Shown: positions 36,001 to 48,900 of the stretch, piece after piece | Layout: the number at the start of each line of letters is the position of its first letter | Numbering within the stretch: position 1 is the first letter of the stretch | The notes under the pieces: model-generated | Database searches by the model: none | What the model saw: the letters and a program-made list of their open reading frames with translations, nothing else | Told to the model about the DNA's origin: nothing | Position numbers and translations under genes: made by a program | NCBI GenBank assembly: GCA_002633005.1 | Contig: NMRA01000009.1 | Location: forward strand, 1,334,761 to 1,396,760 | From: Phoronis australis | Lineage: Eukaryota > Phoronida > Phoronidae | Direction of reading: 5' to 3' | DNA: 62,000 bases

Positions 36001-39000
36001 CCACAGACAGCAAGCTTCATTCCCACATCGATGTCATTAATAGCGGGAGCCAGAATTCCTGGGCTGTCGAATACATACATCTTGGGAGTGTCACACACCT
36101 GCAAAACACCTAATACTAGAAAATCAAATCCTTCATAATAATAAACAGTATTCTCCATGACCTGTTCTAACAGGTTGCCACGACCTGTTTGATTTTGCCT
36201 CTGACCTGTTCAAATAGCACATGACACAATTGATTTTTTTATTTTGAACAAAAAGTAACATCATTTTTCTTTTTTTCTCTATGATATGAAGAGCTGCACA
36301 CTCTCTAAATTTTCAAGGTGGTTGTAAATGCAACATGTTTGAATTTTTGAGTGTGGAGAACACTGATAACCTGAAATGACAAAGAAGCTCCTTCAGTCCA
36401 AAGAACAAAGAAAATTTATTAATTAATGTCAGTGGTATGACCAGAAAAATGTTCTAGTTCGTGAGAGCAACAAAACAAATCATCAAACTTATTTCAAAAG
36501 TTTTGATATTATACAATTATTGACTTACAGTGAGGTCAATATGTTGGTTTTCAGACCCCAAAAATGTAGCCTGAAGAGCAAAATATTGACCGGCAATAGT
36601 TTTTATATTTTACCATTAGCTTATTAATTCACGGAAGTACATTATGTTTGTACATCTTATGTGAATCACTTGTTCAGTCACTCAGTTACCACTTTTTAAC
36701 CCGAAACTTCCAAGAGATACCCAGAATGACAAAAGAATAAAAAATTATATTTTGGGAAAGATATCGTGTTTTGAGGTCATACAATGGTCATTTATAATAC
36801 CAAAAAATCGACAGACATCATATAGTTTTATCAATGCGATCACAAGCTGCATGTTAGTATACTCAGAGTGTATACGTGTGCATATAAACATGTGTGGGCG
36901 CATAAAAACAGTGTTTACCACATTCGAGCGTCACTCTTGATATTGTGTACAGTTGAACATTATCTGAGTATTTTCAATTAGTCCCACATACCCTTATTCT
37001 TTCAAGCACACTTCTTGTAACGCCAGCATGAGGTGCCACAGCAGTAGCCTTCCCACCTATCAATTTATAATTACACAATTTTGTTACAACTGACCTAAAA
37101 TTAGAAGATGGAAAATGATCAAGATCAATTTTTTCAGTCTTAATTAATATTCAAAAATCAGGCAATATTTGTGAAGTGAAATTATCGCATCTAGTGAATG
37201 TTATGTCACCTTGACTTTGTGTTAGCTGACAAAAAGCATAAAAATCTTCCAATTTTCTATTGACCCAGCAGTAAATCACACTGCACACATTGAGTGGGAG
37301 TTCATTCAAAATGACATCAAGTGCTCAGTTGCATCACAAAAACGCTCGTTAAAATAGGTGACGAGATTTGAGAACAGATCACTGACATTTTGATTTCCCT
37401 CATCCACAAAACTAATCTTACAGTAAAAATTCTCCAGTTTGGGAAGCCTATAAAATTTGGAACATTGAAAATCAAGCCAAAATTGAATTTCCTTGATCCT
37501 GAAAATTGGGACATGGGTAATTTTGGCATTCACTATATTTCTAAGATATTGGACACTGCACTTTTTAATAAGTCTGACATAAAACCATCAAAAATAGATG
37601 CCATTGAAAAACATGCCTTTCTCATAATTCTTGCATTTGGGACAGTCAGTATTACCAATTATTTCTAAAATTTGGTGAAACACAGACCTTCAGCAAAATA
37701 ATTAATCTTCGACTATCTCAAACTGAAGAATTTTTACCATAGCAAAAGTAGATTAGTTGTGCTTAAGGACTTACGCTTCTTCAAGTTGCGCTGCCGTAAA
37801 TGATTGATGAGTGATGATTTTCCAACATTAGGCACACCAATCACCATTAAGTTATATTCATCAACCTAAAGGGAAATTAAAGAAAAAAACGAGAGCGCTC
37901 GGAGGAGCGACACTTGGCGGAATTAATCGAAAAGACGACGAACAAGATATCATTCATGTGACTAGTGAAGAAATCAGATAGAGAGCATACAATCAACTAC
38001 AATAAAGAATGAAAGCCCGTTCAAAACTCTATCTAAAGTGGTAGCTTGGCAAACACGATAACATTCATGTGACTAGCGAAGAAATCAAATAGAGAGCATA
38101 CAATCAACTATAATAAAGAACAATAGATGGCGCAACATGACGGTCCAGTCTGCAGTAGGACAGTGCCGGCTGGGTCAGTCTGGGTCAACTAGGCATAACC
38201 AAAATAAAGTGAACTGAAAGCCAGCCAGTTGCGTCCTATAATAGGTGACCGAAGGAACAACGGCATTCGAAAATCTCGAATAATTCAAAAGTAGACGTTG
38301 TAGCGCAAAATGGAAAATATCGTCTGAAAGCCAGTCCACAACTCTACGTACGTTGATAGAGCATACAATCAACTACAATAAAGAACAATAGATGGTGCAA
38401 CATTACGGACGAGGCATGCTTTGCAGTGGGACAGTGTTGGCTGGGTCAGTCTGGGTCAACTAGGCATAACCAAAACAAAGTGAGCTGAAAGCCAGCCAGC
38501 AGCGTGTGACCGAAGGAACAACGGTATCCGAAAATCTCAAATAATTCAAAAAGTAGACGTCGTAGCGCAAAATGGAAAATATCTCCTGAAAGCCCGTTCA
38601 AAACTCTATCTAAAGTGGTAGTTTGGCAAAAATCCAAAAATTTTTCGAGAAAATTGAAAATTTGCCGTTTTTTTTTTGAAATTCAAAGTCAAATAACTCG
38701 AAAACGGTAAGTCTGAGAAATACGCTCTCGCAGACTTTTTGAAAGGCCATACTTCAAGGAATCCACATGCAAAAATTCACGTCATTTGCTCTTCCCATAA
38801 AAAATGCAACACCAGAGCGATTGAAACCGTGTGAACATGCCCCACAGCCGCCATCTTGAAAGTGATTTCCGGTTCAACAATTTTTATAAAAGCTTATTAA
38901 ACTCAACAAACACGTGACCAGTTTGAAAGTCATTGGTTTGCAAATGTGCCCTCTACAGGAGAAAACGTTTTTAGCCATATTTCGGGGTGCGCATGCGCCA

Positions 39001-42000
39001 CGTCCAATATTTCCGCCATCTTGAACCGGAAGTCAACGATTTTCTGCACACTTGTAGCACATGCATTCTAGTATATTCGTACCGATTTTCAGCCATGTAG
39101 GTCGAAAAATGCGGCCTTTACGAGCATTTGACTGTGAAATCGGATACAAAATGGCCGCCACGTCCGCCATTTTTTAACCGATCATGACCAAAAACAATAG
39201 GCTTCCAGGACTTTCCGATCTACACGTCGTGTGAAAATTTCGTGAAAATCGGACCAAAATTGCGACCTGTAGAGTGCGAACAAACAAAAAAAAAAAACTT
39301 GTTGTCAGATCAACATACTTGGCGGAAGAATTCCGCCGAGTAACAATGTTCATTAGAACCATGGAAAATGCCCATAAATTTCCAGTTTAATCCTTGTTTA
39401 ATATCAAGTTTAAACTTATAATGTGTTTATAATGTAACCCATTTTGCACAAATTTTCAAGTAAACTTGACATTGCTATGAATAGTTGGGAGTTTCGTTAC
39501 GTACCATTTTTTTCTAGATTCACTGTAAGATGCCAGTTTTTACGACATTCATCAAGCACATTAAGTTTTCGTTGTAGCTCAATTAGTGTCTCCAGTTGCA
39601 AAAACTAGGCAGTTAACCTTAGCATCAACATAGATTCCTCTGCTACTACGCTCTCTTAAATCAGAAACGACCATGCTCAAACATAGAGAATAACGATGGG
39701 CTTAGAATGCACGGTAAATGCCGCGATGGAAAGTGCCTCCTTTTCCATTTGGGCGTAACAAATGTAATGAATGAAGTTTCGTCTCCGAACGAGAGCTACT
39801 GGTGTGTGTGATTGGTCAATCATCCTGTGGGAAGGTGGGTTCAAGCCAATATTCACTGCAATCACACTACGGGATAAATTCCTTTGTAGGGTCATATTAT
39901 GCCATCTCTGGTACATCTTCGTTACATAAAATTGCCCTGGACTGTCAAAACCAAAAAACTTCCAACATCAATATCTCATCTAGAATAATGTTCAATTAAA
40001 CTTGACTTACAAGCCTATTGAGTTGGAACACAATACTAATGTTGTGGTAGGAAATGGCTCAGAGCCTACAATCACACAAAGGAATCAGTAGTTGAAAGAC
40101 AAGTCTAATTTTTTGAAAGTTAACCGTTTTTCTCTGTTTGAAGCTTTTTGGAGATAGAATTTCATAAAAAAACACATCTTCTACTTGACATTAGTAGAAC
40201 GTCGTTTGGAAACAGTCGGTTTGCGTCAGGTGGGCTGTTCACAAAATAATTGCTAGATTACGTGAGCTTATCAGATGAACGCAGACAATGAGAGGAGGAT
40301 TATGTAAACATTGGTTTGCTAACATTCTCCCCTTGCTATCACTGTCAAACTGATAATGACAAGTCTGTAACCCAAGTTCCTGATCACCGAAATGGGGAAA
40401 CTCTACCAAAAGCATGACAACGTAACGTACAAAATGTCGGTTTTGGTAGTTGTGGTACAGAACTTGAACATGGTAAAAGCATTATTTGGTGATACGTTTA
40501 CGAAAAAATGAGAGACAAAAATTTCACTTGTCCGCCATGTCATATGCTAAATTGGTTGTGAACTTGAATATGTTTCTGTCATCATCCTACATCGTCTGTC
40601 GTTATCCATCATGCATCATCCTCAGTCATGCATCATTGTACATCAAGCATCATTCGTCACTGTCATCATCCTCCATCATTATTGTCATCGCCAATCATTC
40701 ATCGTCATCCTAATACATGATCCTCGTCTTCCACTGACCATCATCCTCCTCCTGCTCGTTGTCACGGCTTATCTCTATTAAATGACAATGTCACAATGGA
40801 ATGAAATTTCCAATAACCTTTAATACCTACTGAATCCCTGTGAAATCGTGGTGCAGTTTCCATCATTTCCACAATGGTTGGAATGAGCTGAAATGACACA
40901 TTTAAATATTTACGAGGCATTTGCAACTAAACGGCAACAGACAAAATGGGCGACTCAAAATTCCCCAAGTGGTGTTAGAGACACAACAGTTTTACTTGTA
41001 TAAATACATGCCACTGGAGGCACTTGGACCATAGACAATCCTATATTGATGAATTGTTTTCTGATCTCAGTCTATTCTAAAGCTGAAATTGCCGTTCAGC
41101 TGAACATGAATTGAAAGGTACCTTGCGTAAACTTGAGTCTCTGCCGTTTTTGCAATTAGTAAACATCACATGTTTGTAGCCCTGCTCTTCAAGTGTCGCT
41201 TTTACAGTGCGTGCACTCTTTCCATCAATGAGATCAACCTTATTCAACATCAGAATGTGTGGCCGTAATAGCAGTGAATCTCTGAAGTGTTCATTACGTC
41301 CTGAGAAAGGNNNNNNNNNNNNNNNNNNNNNNNNNNNNNNNNNNNNNNNNNNNNNNNNNNNNNNNNTCATCCTCCTCCTGCTCGTCGTCACGGCTTATCT
41401 CTATTAAATGACAATGTCACAATGGAATGAAATTTCCAATAACCTTTAATACCTACTGAATCCCTGTGAAATCGTGGTGCAGTTTCCATCATTTCCACAA
41501 TGGTTGGAATGAGCTGCAATGACACATTTAAATATTTACGAGGCATTTGCAACTAAACGAGAACAGACAAAATGGGCGACTCAAAATTCCCCAAGTGGTG
41601 TTAGAGACACAACAGTTTTACTTGTATAAATACATGCCACTGGAGGCACTTGGACCATAGACAATCCTATATCGATGAATTGTTTTCTGATCTCAGTCTA
41701 TTCTAAAGCTGAAATTGCCGTTCAGCTGAACATGAATTGAAAGGTACCTTGCGTAAACTTGAGTCTCTGCCGTTTTTGCAATTAGTAAACATCACATGTT
41801 TGTAGCCCTGCTCTTCAAGTGTCGCTTTTACAGTGCGTGCACTCTTTCCATCAATGAGATCAACCTTATTCAACATCAGAATGTGTGGCCGTAATAGCAG
41901 TGAATCTCTGAAGTGTTCATTACGTCCTGAGAAAGGTATCTAAGTCCCAGTTAAGAGAACAATTGAGTTACCTTGAGCATAGACCATAAATAACAGATAT

Positions 42001-45000
42001 AACAGATTTGTAACCTCAGCTATTTTGTTACGAAATTCCCAGCAAAGACGCTACTTGCTAAGTGTACCAATCTTAGCTTTCGGTTAGTGTATTCCGATGG
42101 GAAATTCTGCTTAGCAGTATGGAAAAAATCGGCAGTAAAAGCTGCTCAGCGTCTTCCTTTTGAAGAATTCTTTGTGTCCTGAGCACTTTGGGAATTCGTT
42201 GGGTCCAATTTCAAACCTGCCTATACCACTTCAGGACGAAACCTTATTTGTTATCATCAGAATACCAATTAGCACTGAATTGTTGTCAGTAGACTGTTAT
42301 GAAACACTCAGGGTAAGGTGCGTATTACCGTACCTTGTTTTGTGATAATTGCAGGTATTTCCAAGGTTGTGTATTCAAGATTTCAAGTGAAAAAACACTA
42401 TCAACAGTCAATGAAGGGTTTTAGTTGAAAAACGTTGTTTGACATTTCAAACTTGGATCCTGATTCAGAATTCTCAACTTGAGTCAATTGAACATTGACA
42501 TTTGGTAGTGAGCAACACATTGCATCGACCACAACTTGAGAGGTAAGTGATCAACACAAATTTCTTCAAAAAATGTGAGAAATCAAAAAACATTGTAGCT
42601 GGGGATATGCTACAACTGTCATTCTGTTGTCTGATTATGTTATTAAAATGAAGTTATCTCCCATGAAATTTAAGATTAACTTGGTCAAGAATCGGCAAGT
42701 ACCCAAATCACCGACCAGCATGTTTGGCAGTCAATGTGTAAGTTCCAAAAGGTGCATTTAGTACTAAAGAGTTAAAATCCAGGGTCACACAAATGTGGTA
42801 TCTGACAAAACAGCATTGTAACGTTCAGGAGAAAAGACTGAATCTTTTCAAAGAACCTTAAAATGCTTCACACAAAATACGCATAACTCTCATAAAAACA
42901 GTTGAAGGATACTCTTGCATCATGCACTTCTATAATACAGTCAGTCTCCTTCAGTCTTTGTTGTAGTTGTCTCATTCCTGTAAACAATCCATGATCAAGT
43001 TAGCCTGACCAACACCACACTTTAATGTTAAATCAACTCAAGACACTGCAGTAAACATGATCTGTTTAAGATGAAAGGAAATTCATAAATCTCAAAATAA
43101 ATATTTGGTAGAGTGTGGGGTAAAATGGCCATGTCTCCTATGAAGCACCTGCGTCCACTACTACAAATGGAAAACAACAAAAGGGTAGTATGGTGTCAAG
43201 AGTGTTAAGAAGCCTAGAACTTATAATGGCATTGTCCTTGCTGAGAGAAAGCAGGGTAAGAGCATAACTTCAGGGCGAGTGTTGTCACCCCCTCCCCCCC
43301 TATAATTGTCGCTTATGTTGGGCAAAGCGTGAAAAATGAGTTGGAAATGGTAAGAAAGAGTTGGGTATAGAGGTTCATTCAAAATAAGTATTAACATTCA
43401 AAATTTAAGGTTTGAAAGAAAAATGATAGTAAAGCTCTGTAAATAACAGCTTTGTTTCTTTTGAAGTTAGTTCTTCATACAGCAAGCTGGCTGACTGGCT
43501 AACTCATTGAAGCCTAACCACAGGCATGTTCATCAGCTGCTGGACATTATACTCAATAAAGAGAAACGTGTATGACTGCTATCCAATGTGGTCGCCCATT
43601 AGGCACTTCTGGAACAACTCAAAGCATGTCAATTTGAGAGCAATTCATTCCGCAAATCTTATGCTAATAAGAGTTGCATACAAGTGGTCGAGAAAGTGTG
43701 CACTGTTCATCCCAGAGTATCCAGTAAAATTTCTCGGCACATCATAAGCTCGATGGTGACATCAAAGATTGAAGTGAGCTTAAATCGCTATTCACAGGCT
43801 TGGCTGAATGTGTTGGATGAGATAATTGCTATCGTAAACCAACATCCTTGGTTAACAAAAAAATGTCAAAGTCAAAAAATGAACAATAAGTAAGGCTAAC
43901 GACCAACATGACTGTTTTTAAAATTGAAAAGTAAATAGTAAGCATCTTTGAATTTTTAAAATCGATGTATTAATACCGTAATAGAAATTAGCGAATATGT
44001 TTTCTTCAGTATTACCAGCATTAATTTGCGAAGATAAGGACAGGTTAGTCACAGTCTGGCTTAGGTTTGCTTAGGTACACTTGGGCATTAAGGTAACAAG
44101 CCCAAATGTTGTCTCATGTAATGGTGTCACACATTTATTTCCGACTGCAACATGTTCATTGTTTACATTTGCTGACACTGACACCAATTATTCCATCAGT
44201 TTGCTTAATTCAATCAGCAACATTCACGTCAGTGTGTCTCGGCCAACTTTCTTCATTTACATAAAACAATACGCATGCCCGTCAAGCCACTCACTATATC
44301 CCCAGAATAGTTATATCAACTAAAAACAGCAACAGTAGAGACAGAGCTCCAGAAGCACATTAATTGTGCTCAAGCAAATAGGTCAACTTTTTCTGGGGTC
44401 TCCGAATTTCCTCCCCTTCCTCCTAATCACCAAGTACAACCACAGAACCACATGTATGTGATTTAATTAGTTGAATGGTGGTCTCAAAATGAGTCGAATT
44501 ACAAACCAGAGTTAACCATGTCTGTGATCTCATCACGTCAGGTCAAACTGGGGGTCAGCTCATCACGATCACGAATTACCATCACAAGCCTCTCCCATGT
44601 CGACGTGTACCCCCGCATCTAAGTTGTAGTTTTCAGTTGATGTAAGCACTCACTGGCCACACAAGCATGTGCATTGGTGGACGTGAACGGAGAAAGTATA
44701 CCAAGACAGTTTGTCGAGAATGTTGCCGATTGAATTAAAAAAATCTGGAGATGATTATGGTATATATTGGTGTCGGTGTCAACGAATGTAGCCAATAAAC
44801 GTGTTGCAAAAATTCGAAGATAAAATTACTCCCAGATGGACATGTTTTGAGTTGCTTCAGTTCTAAGTGCCTGGTGAGCGACCATATTGGATAGCAGTTG
44901 TACACCATTCTCTATTATAGTTAGCCTTGGTGCAAACCTTTATACTAAATATAGTTTTACAATAATGTGGGTAAAAAACAGGCCAAATAAATGTGATAAA

Positions 45001-45565
45001 AAATTATGGTCATTAAAAACTGAAAAAACTGAACATTTCCTAGAGTAAACTAAATTATTGACCGAAAAATTGGCGTTCCAGAGCTGAAGTTGTGGACCGA
45101 CTGGCTTTCAGCCCCATGTCATATTCCCTGGCGGGAGCAGATGGCCAATTATCCATTTGAACAACTGAACGAAGGACTGTTAAAAAAGTTTGATACAGGA
45201 CTATCAGGAGTATTTGTTCCGAGTTGGAAGGAATTAAAACATTGACGACCTCCTAAGGTGTCCCTCTATATGCAAAATGTACTTATAGCAACATATGACT
45301 TCGATGGTTTAAACCAATGAGAGCCATATATAAATTCACATTGAAAAGCTTCCTGAGCGTAGGAAGGCCCTATGGGAGTACCACCGTCTCCGCTGCTATT
45401 GAAATAGGCCTAATACTAGTAAAAAGAGTAAGACTAGGACTGACTAGGTGTCTATGGACCAAACTAGTGATCCTAAGAAGTACCTTTTACCATATGTCCT
45501 GGAAACCAGTTCTGGATGTCTTTTGTAGAGAACTGAAATGACGTTCGAAAGGTTCTTAAGCTCAT
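33024..45565 (-). CDS. MTG1: Mitochondrial ribosome-associated GTPase 1 (9 exons)
   Basis: Circularly permuted GTPase of the YlqF/RbgA family, acting on the mitochondrial large ribosomal subunit at the inner membrane. Exons in transcript order: 45484-45565, 42913-42977, 41748-41939, 41457-41513, 37775-37865, 36992-37056, 36002-36098, 35096-35177, 33024-33279. They join in phase to 328 residues (human 334). The ATG (45565) is the first in frame after a stop. The N-terminus [15 protein letters not shown] is basic, hydroxylated and lacks acids before Asp16, as expected for a mitochondrial presequence. [10 protein letters not shown] and [16 protein letters not shown] are family signatures. G motifs come in permuted order: NKVD (G4, about 73), then GVPNVGKSS (G1, 142-150), then DSPG (G3, 195-198). 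[20 protein letters not shown] follows. Exons 3 and 4 also exist as a duplicate copy at 41122-41310 (cut by Ns) and 40831-40887; I chose the copies at 41.4-41.9 kb because exon 3 is complete there. Confidence 0.95.
37900..39345. mobile_element. Composite repeat insertion in MTG1 intron 4, CTTGGCGGAA ends
   Basis: ACTTGGCGGAA near 37912 and again near 39321, followed by the palindrome CGGAAGAATTCCG, mark the edges. Inside, a segment is repeated two to three times (37960-38050, 38050-38360, 38360-38635; shared GAGCATACAATCAACTA, GACAGTG...GGCTGGGTCAGTCTGGGTCA and GAAAATCTC...AATTCAAAA). The rest (38640-39310) contains a poly(A)-like run (39283-39297) and repeated CGCCATCTTGAA / CCGCCATTTT words. 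No transposase or reverse transcriptase frame. The left end is only about 40 bp from the G1-motif exon (37865). Confidence 0.6.
40560..40760 (+). repeat. Degenerate CATC-rich tract
   Basis: Imperfect CATCATC/CATCGTC/CATGCATCATC repeats over about 190 bp, immediately to the left of the 570-bp duplicated block. Confidence 0.8.
40741..41310 (-). repeat. 570-bp duplicated block, copy 1 (contains MTG1 exon 4 and part of exon 3)
   Basis: Identical in length to 41367-41936 and differing by only a handful of substitutions (for example GTTGTCACGG/GTCGTCACGG, AACGGCAAC/AACGAGAAC, ATATTGATG/ATATCGATG). Copy 1 ends exactly at the N run in the middle of exon 3; copy 2 starts exactly after it. The pattern fits two haplotypes placed side by side by the assembler. 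Confidence 0.9.
41311..41366. other. Assembly gap (56 N)
   Basis: Run of N separating the two near-identical 570-bp blocks. Confidence 1.
41367..41936 (-). repeat. 570-bp duplicated block, copy 2 (contains MTG1 exons 3 and 4)
   Basis: Partner of 40741-41310. Unlike copy 1, its right side runs on without a break into the exon 3 acceptor (tag at 41940-41942), so exon 3 is intact here. Confidence 0.9.
43575..44902. repeat. Inverted-repeat-bounded segment in MTG1 intron 1
   Basis: About 40 bp at 43575-43612 (CTGCTATCCAATGTGGTCGC...AGGCACTT) is the near reverse complement of 44863-44902 (AAGTGCCTGGTGAGCGACCA...GATAGCAG). The 1.3 kb between them includes a dispersed-repeat piece (43670-43935). 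It may be a degraded foldback or DNA transposon. Confidence 0.6.
43670..43940 (-). repeat. Dispersed repeat, inverted relative of 55900-56150
   Basis: Its reverse complement matches 55905-56145 in TBC1D2 intron 6 over about 240 bp (shared TTTTAAAAACAGTCATGTTG, TTACTTATTGTTC, GTTGGTTTACGA, TTATCTCATCCA, AGCTCACTTCAAT, TACTGGATACTCTGGG-like words), at perhaps 75-80 percent identity by eye. Confidence 0.8.
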
Positions 45566-45986
45566 TTCCCAGATCTCTTTTAGAGGACCTGTTCACCAGT
45601 AAACTCCTCAAAGTTTCAAAACTAAGTCAAACGCAGATCAAGGGCGCAGACATGTTGGATTTTCAAAAAAATTGACTTGGCGTAAAAAGTTAAATATCAC
45701 ATAAAAGTCAATAAACTCATATTAATGCTCTTTTACGCATATTTTTACAATTTATACCACAAATTTAATTCAAATTTAAATATAATTTAAAATAAAAGCT
45801 TCATTGGACATTTAGACTTTTGTAACCTTACGCCGCAATTACATTTCGCAACTTTTTCACACCCCGTCTACCCAACCACAACAAGTTGGAGTTCGTGAAC
45901 AGGGTGGTTATTAGAAGCTCTCGGTTGGCAGCTCACGGGGTTTAGCGCAAGCGTGCGGTTGTTCAATGAAGACTAGTGTGTGAATC
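45566..45986. promoter_or_regulatory. Bidirectional promoter interval between MTG1 and TBC1D2
   Basis: Only 421 bp separates the two divergent start codons, so both promoters and 5' untranslated regions must fit here unless there are further noncoding exons. The 120 bp next to TBC1D2 is visibly richer in CG dinucleotides (CGCC, TTCG, CTCGG, CACGG, AGCGCAAGCGTGCGG) than the surroundings. No convincing TATA box. Confidence 0.6.
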
Positions 45987-48900
45987 ATGTTTTACTGCGG
46001 CGTTGAACCTCTGGATGCGGCTGTAAACGATGGTGATTCCGTGGAAACTACACCAAACACGCTGTCGAGTGAACTTGGACCAACTCCACAACAAGGAACA
46101 GGAAGTGTCAATCAGCAAGATCAGAGCACTGATAGCCATGTGTCTAAATTGTGTGGATACTTAAACAAATATAAAGTTGGTTCTAGAGCATTACTGAAAA
46201 CCTTCAAAACGCGATGGTTTGTTTATGAACCCAATAGGTGTAAGCTGGTTTACTACAGGAATGCTCAAGATTTACTACCTCTTGGAGAAATTGACATCTC
46301 CAATGCTTCGTTTTCTTTTGATGTACAAGAGAGTTGTGAAAGACCAGGCTTGTTTCAGATAAGGTAAAAGACATTGTTTAGTGTTGACCTAAGTACATTA
46401 TGGTGGCACTGTCAATGAAATTCTGATTTTATGGCTCAAATGACAGTCTTCACAGTCAGTTGCAAGAGATGCNCGACCAAGTTCACTTGGTCGGGTAGCC
46501 TACTTGGTCTGCGACATCGCTAAAATGTTAGGCCTAACGTGAAGAAAATGGTATTACTGGAAACTCGGTGCATATTTTATTCCATTAAAGTCAACTGTGG
46601 TAGTTTTTTAACGTTTGTCTCCTTCAAAACAAATGCCCTAAAAATGCCTTCAAACCATTACGAAAACCTCTTGTTTGTATGTCCTTTCTTTCTGCTATGA
46701 GGCCAAAAAATTTTTGGTTGTTGTCTCTGTTTTACTGAAAATTAAGTAGGTGGTGTGGTATTTTAGTTGCTCTCTTTTTTCAGAAAAAGAAAGCCACCTG
46801 AGATGACCAAAACTGGTGCGAGACTTGTTTTTTACTCATTGCTTGACAAATCATGGCATCTCAAACATTGCTTACCCTTGCATAACTTGATGTGCGTGGG
46901 CATTTTTATTTTTTTAGTTGGTGAACGCAGGTCTCAAAGTAAGTAAGGCACAGAATAGAACCAGCTGTGGCTTTTTTGGCCTAACCTGAAATGAAGATCC
47001 CTGGATTAGAGACCCTGATTTTATGGGTTTTATGTTTGGTAATCAGTTTTAGGAAACCATACCACTTTTCCTGTTTTGTCATTTAGCAATTATTTTACTG
47101 CCAGTATTTCAAAGTTATAAATTACAGTAAACGTTCGGGTTAATGTCCATGTTTACTTAACCGCCCATCCCCAACTTTTGGTGGATTTCCAATTTAAGCG
47201 CCCACTGCTTAGTTAAGTGCCCCTCTGCGATTTTTGAAGATTTCCACTTAAGCGCCCACCTCTCGGTTAGGCGCCCATTCCCGTCTTTAAAGATTGAAAT
47301 AAAGCGCCCACGTCTGGTTAACCGCCCATTCCCAAATTTTTTGGGTTTCCCAATTTAACCGCCCAGGGCTGTAACCCGAATGTTTACGGTACTTATAAAT
47401 GTTGCAATTTTGACTTGCTCTTTCCAGTGCATTTATGGAACAACTCTGTTTTACCAACTGGTGGTTTATTGCACGCCATGTTGGTTGTTTCACAACCAGC
47501 AGAAATCACTAAAAGAACAGCACCACCTTCAGAAAAATCATTGTCAATCAAGTTTCGACCAGAATTGATCTCACATAATGAATTTTGATGGATTATATTT
47601 TTAGCTTTTTATAATTAAAAACGAGAAAACATTGCACTGAATTATGAAAATGACTACTCAGATATATAATTCCATTTGAAACCTATTATTTCAATTTTGT
47701 ATATTCCACCTTTTCCATTATGGTGGAAAACCTCTGTCTACTAGACTGGTATTCTTCCTTTTTGAATGTGACCAGATAACAATTATTGTGTGATATGACT
47801 TGTGATAGATTACCTTTTCAACAGTCCTGATATCTGGGTTTAACCTTTTAAAAATGATAACATTGTCTATTGAGTAGAGTATTTCTAACTAATTAAAGTT
47901 CAAATTTTATGGCTAATTTTAATTCCATGTTATGAGCCCTGCTTGATATTTGAAAGAGGGCATCTTTTTACTTTTTAAAACCATTAAAACTTTAAACGTA
48001 TATCACATTTCTTAGGTACTCAAAAATAATTACCATTGCAAAAGGCCTTCTTACTCTCTTTTATTTACTGATTTCACTGCAGTTTGTGTATTGTGACATA
48101 TTCCACAATGTTTGATTAAGATTGTTATCAACCGGTATTATTTAAGGGTTTCATGCCAACAGCAATTTTCCACCAGCAAATATTAAGTCTGAGCACTCAC
48201 ATGCTGGAGAAACCCTGAATCCTTGTCTACAGTATGGAAACATCAATTACATTAAATTATATTTAGGAATTGTTGAGCTCTCCTTTAAGGGCTGAATTAC
48301 TGGGATTATCAAAGTTGTTTCTTCTTTGCATTATATGTGAAAAATACTGCAGATCTTTATTAATTTTTAAATTGTTTTAGTATAAGCTGTTGAAGAACCT
48401 TTAAGGATATCAGTTTAACAGGACACAATGCTCTGCACACTACTGTGCAACAAAGACAAGCTAGTAATTAACATACTTGGTATGTTTAAGCTCAGAGAAA
48501 AATATCCGATTGCCTTTCTGTACAACATCCCACTGAGCCATTGTCTCCACTAGTTTCTGTTGTCCATAGTTTTCTCACTTCCTGGTAAATTCAGGTTGTG
48601 CTCATTTCCTTGTGTTTAGATATTGCTCTTTTGTAAAATTGTTCAAGCAAATTTCATGTCCATCAAAACAAGCAAAATTGCATCCGTAAGCGTTCATTCC
48701 CAGTAGTTTGTCATGAAATTTTCTGTATGTCGCCCTTCCAATTTTGAAGAGTCAGTGTGGCCTAGTGGGACAAGTGTTCACTTCCTTTGCTCAAGGTCGT
48801 GTGTTAGAGTCTCACTAGGGCACTCTGCTAGACCCTTGAGTCAGGTCTTTAGCTACTTGTGGCGGTTTTATCTATTAATAAAGCATAAAAATAGTTCCAG

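Noticed and set aside
38175-38637. Two similar minus-strand ORFs of 63-65 residues, possible duplicated gene
   Set aside because: They belong to a duplicated noncoding segment within an insertion. Lengths and frames are not conserved beyond the duplication and no domain is recognised.
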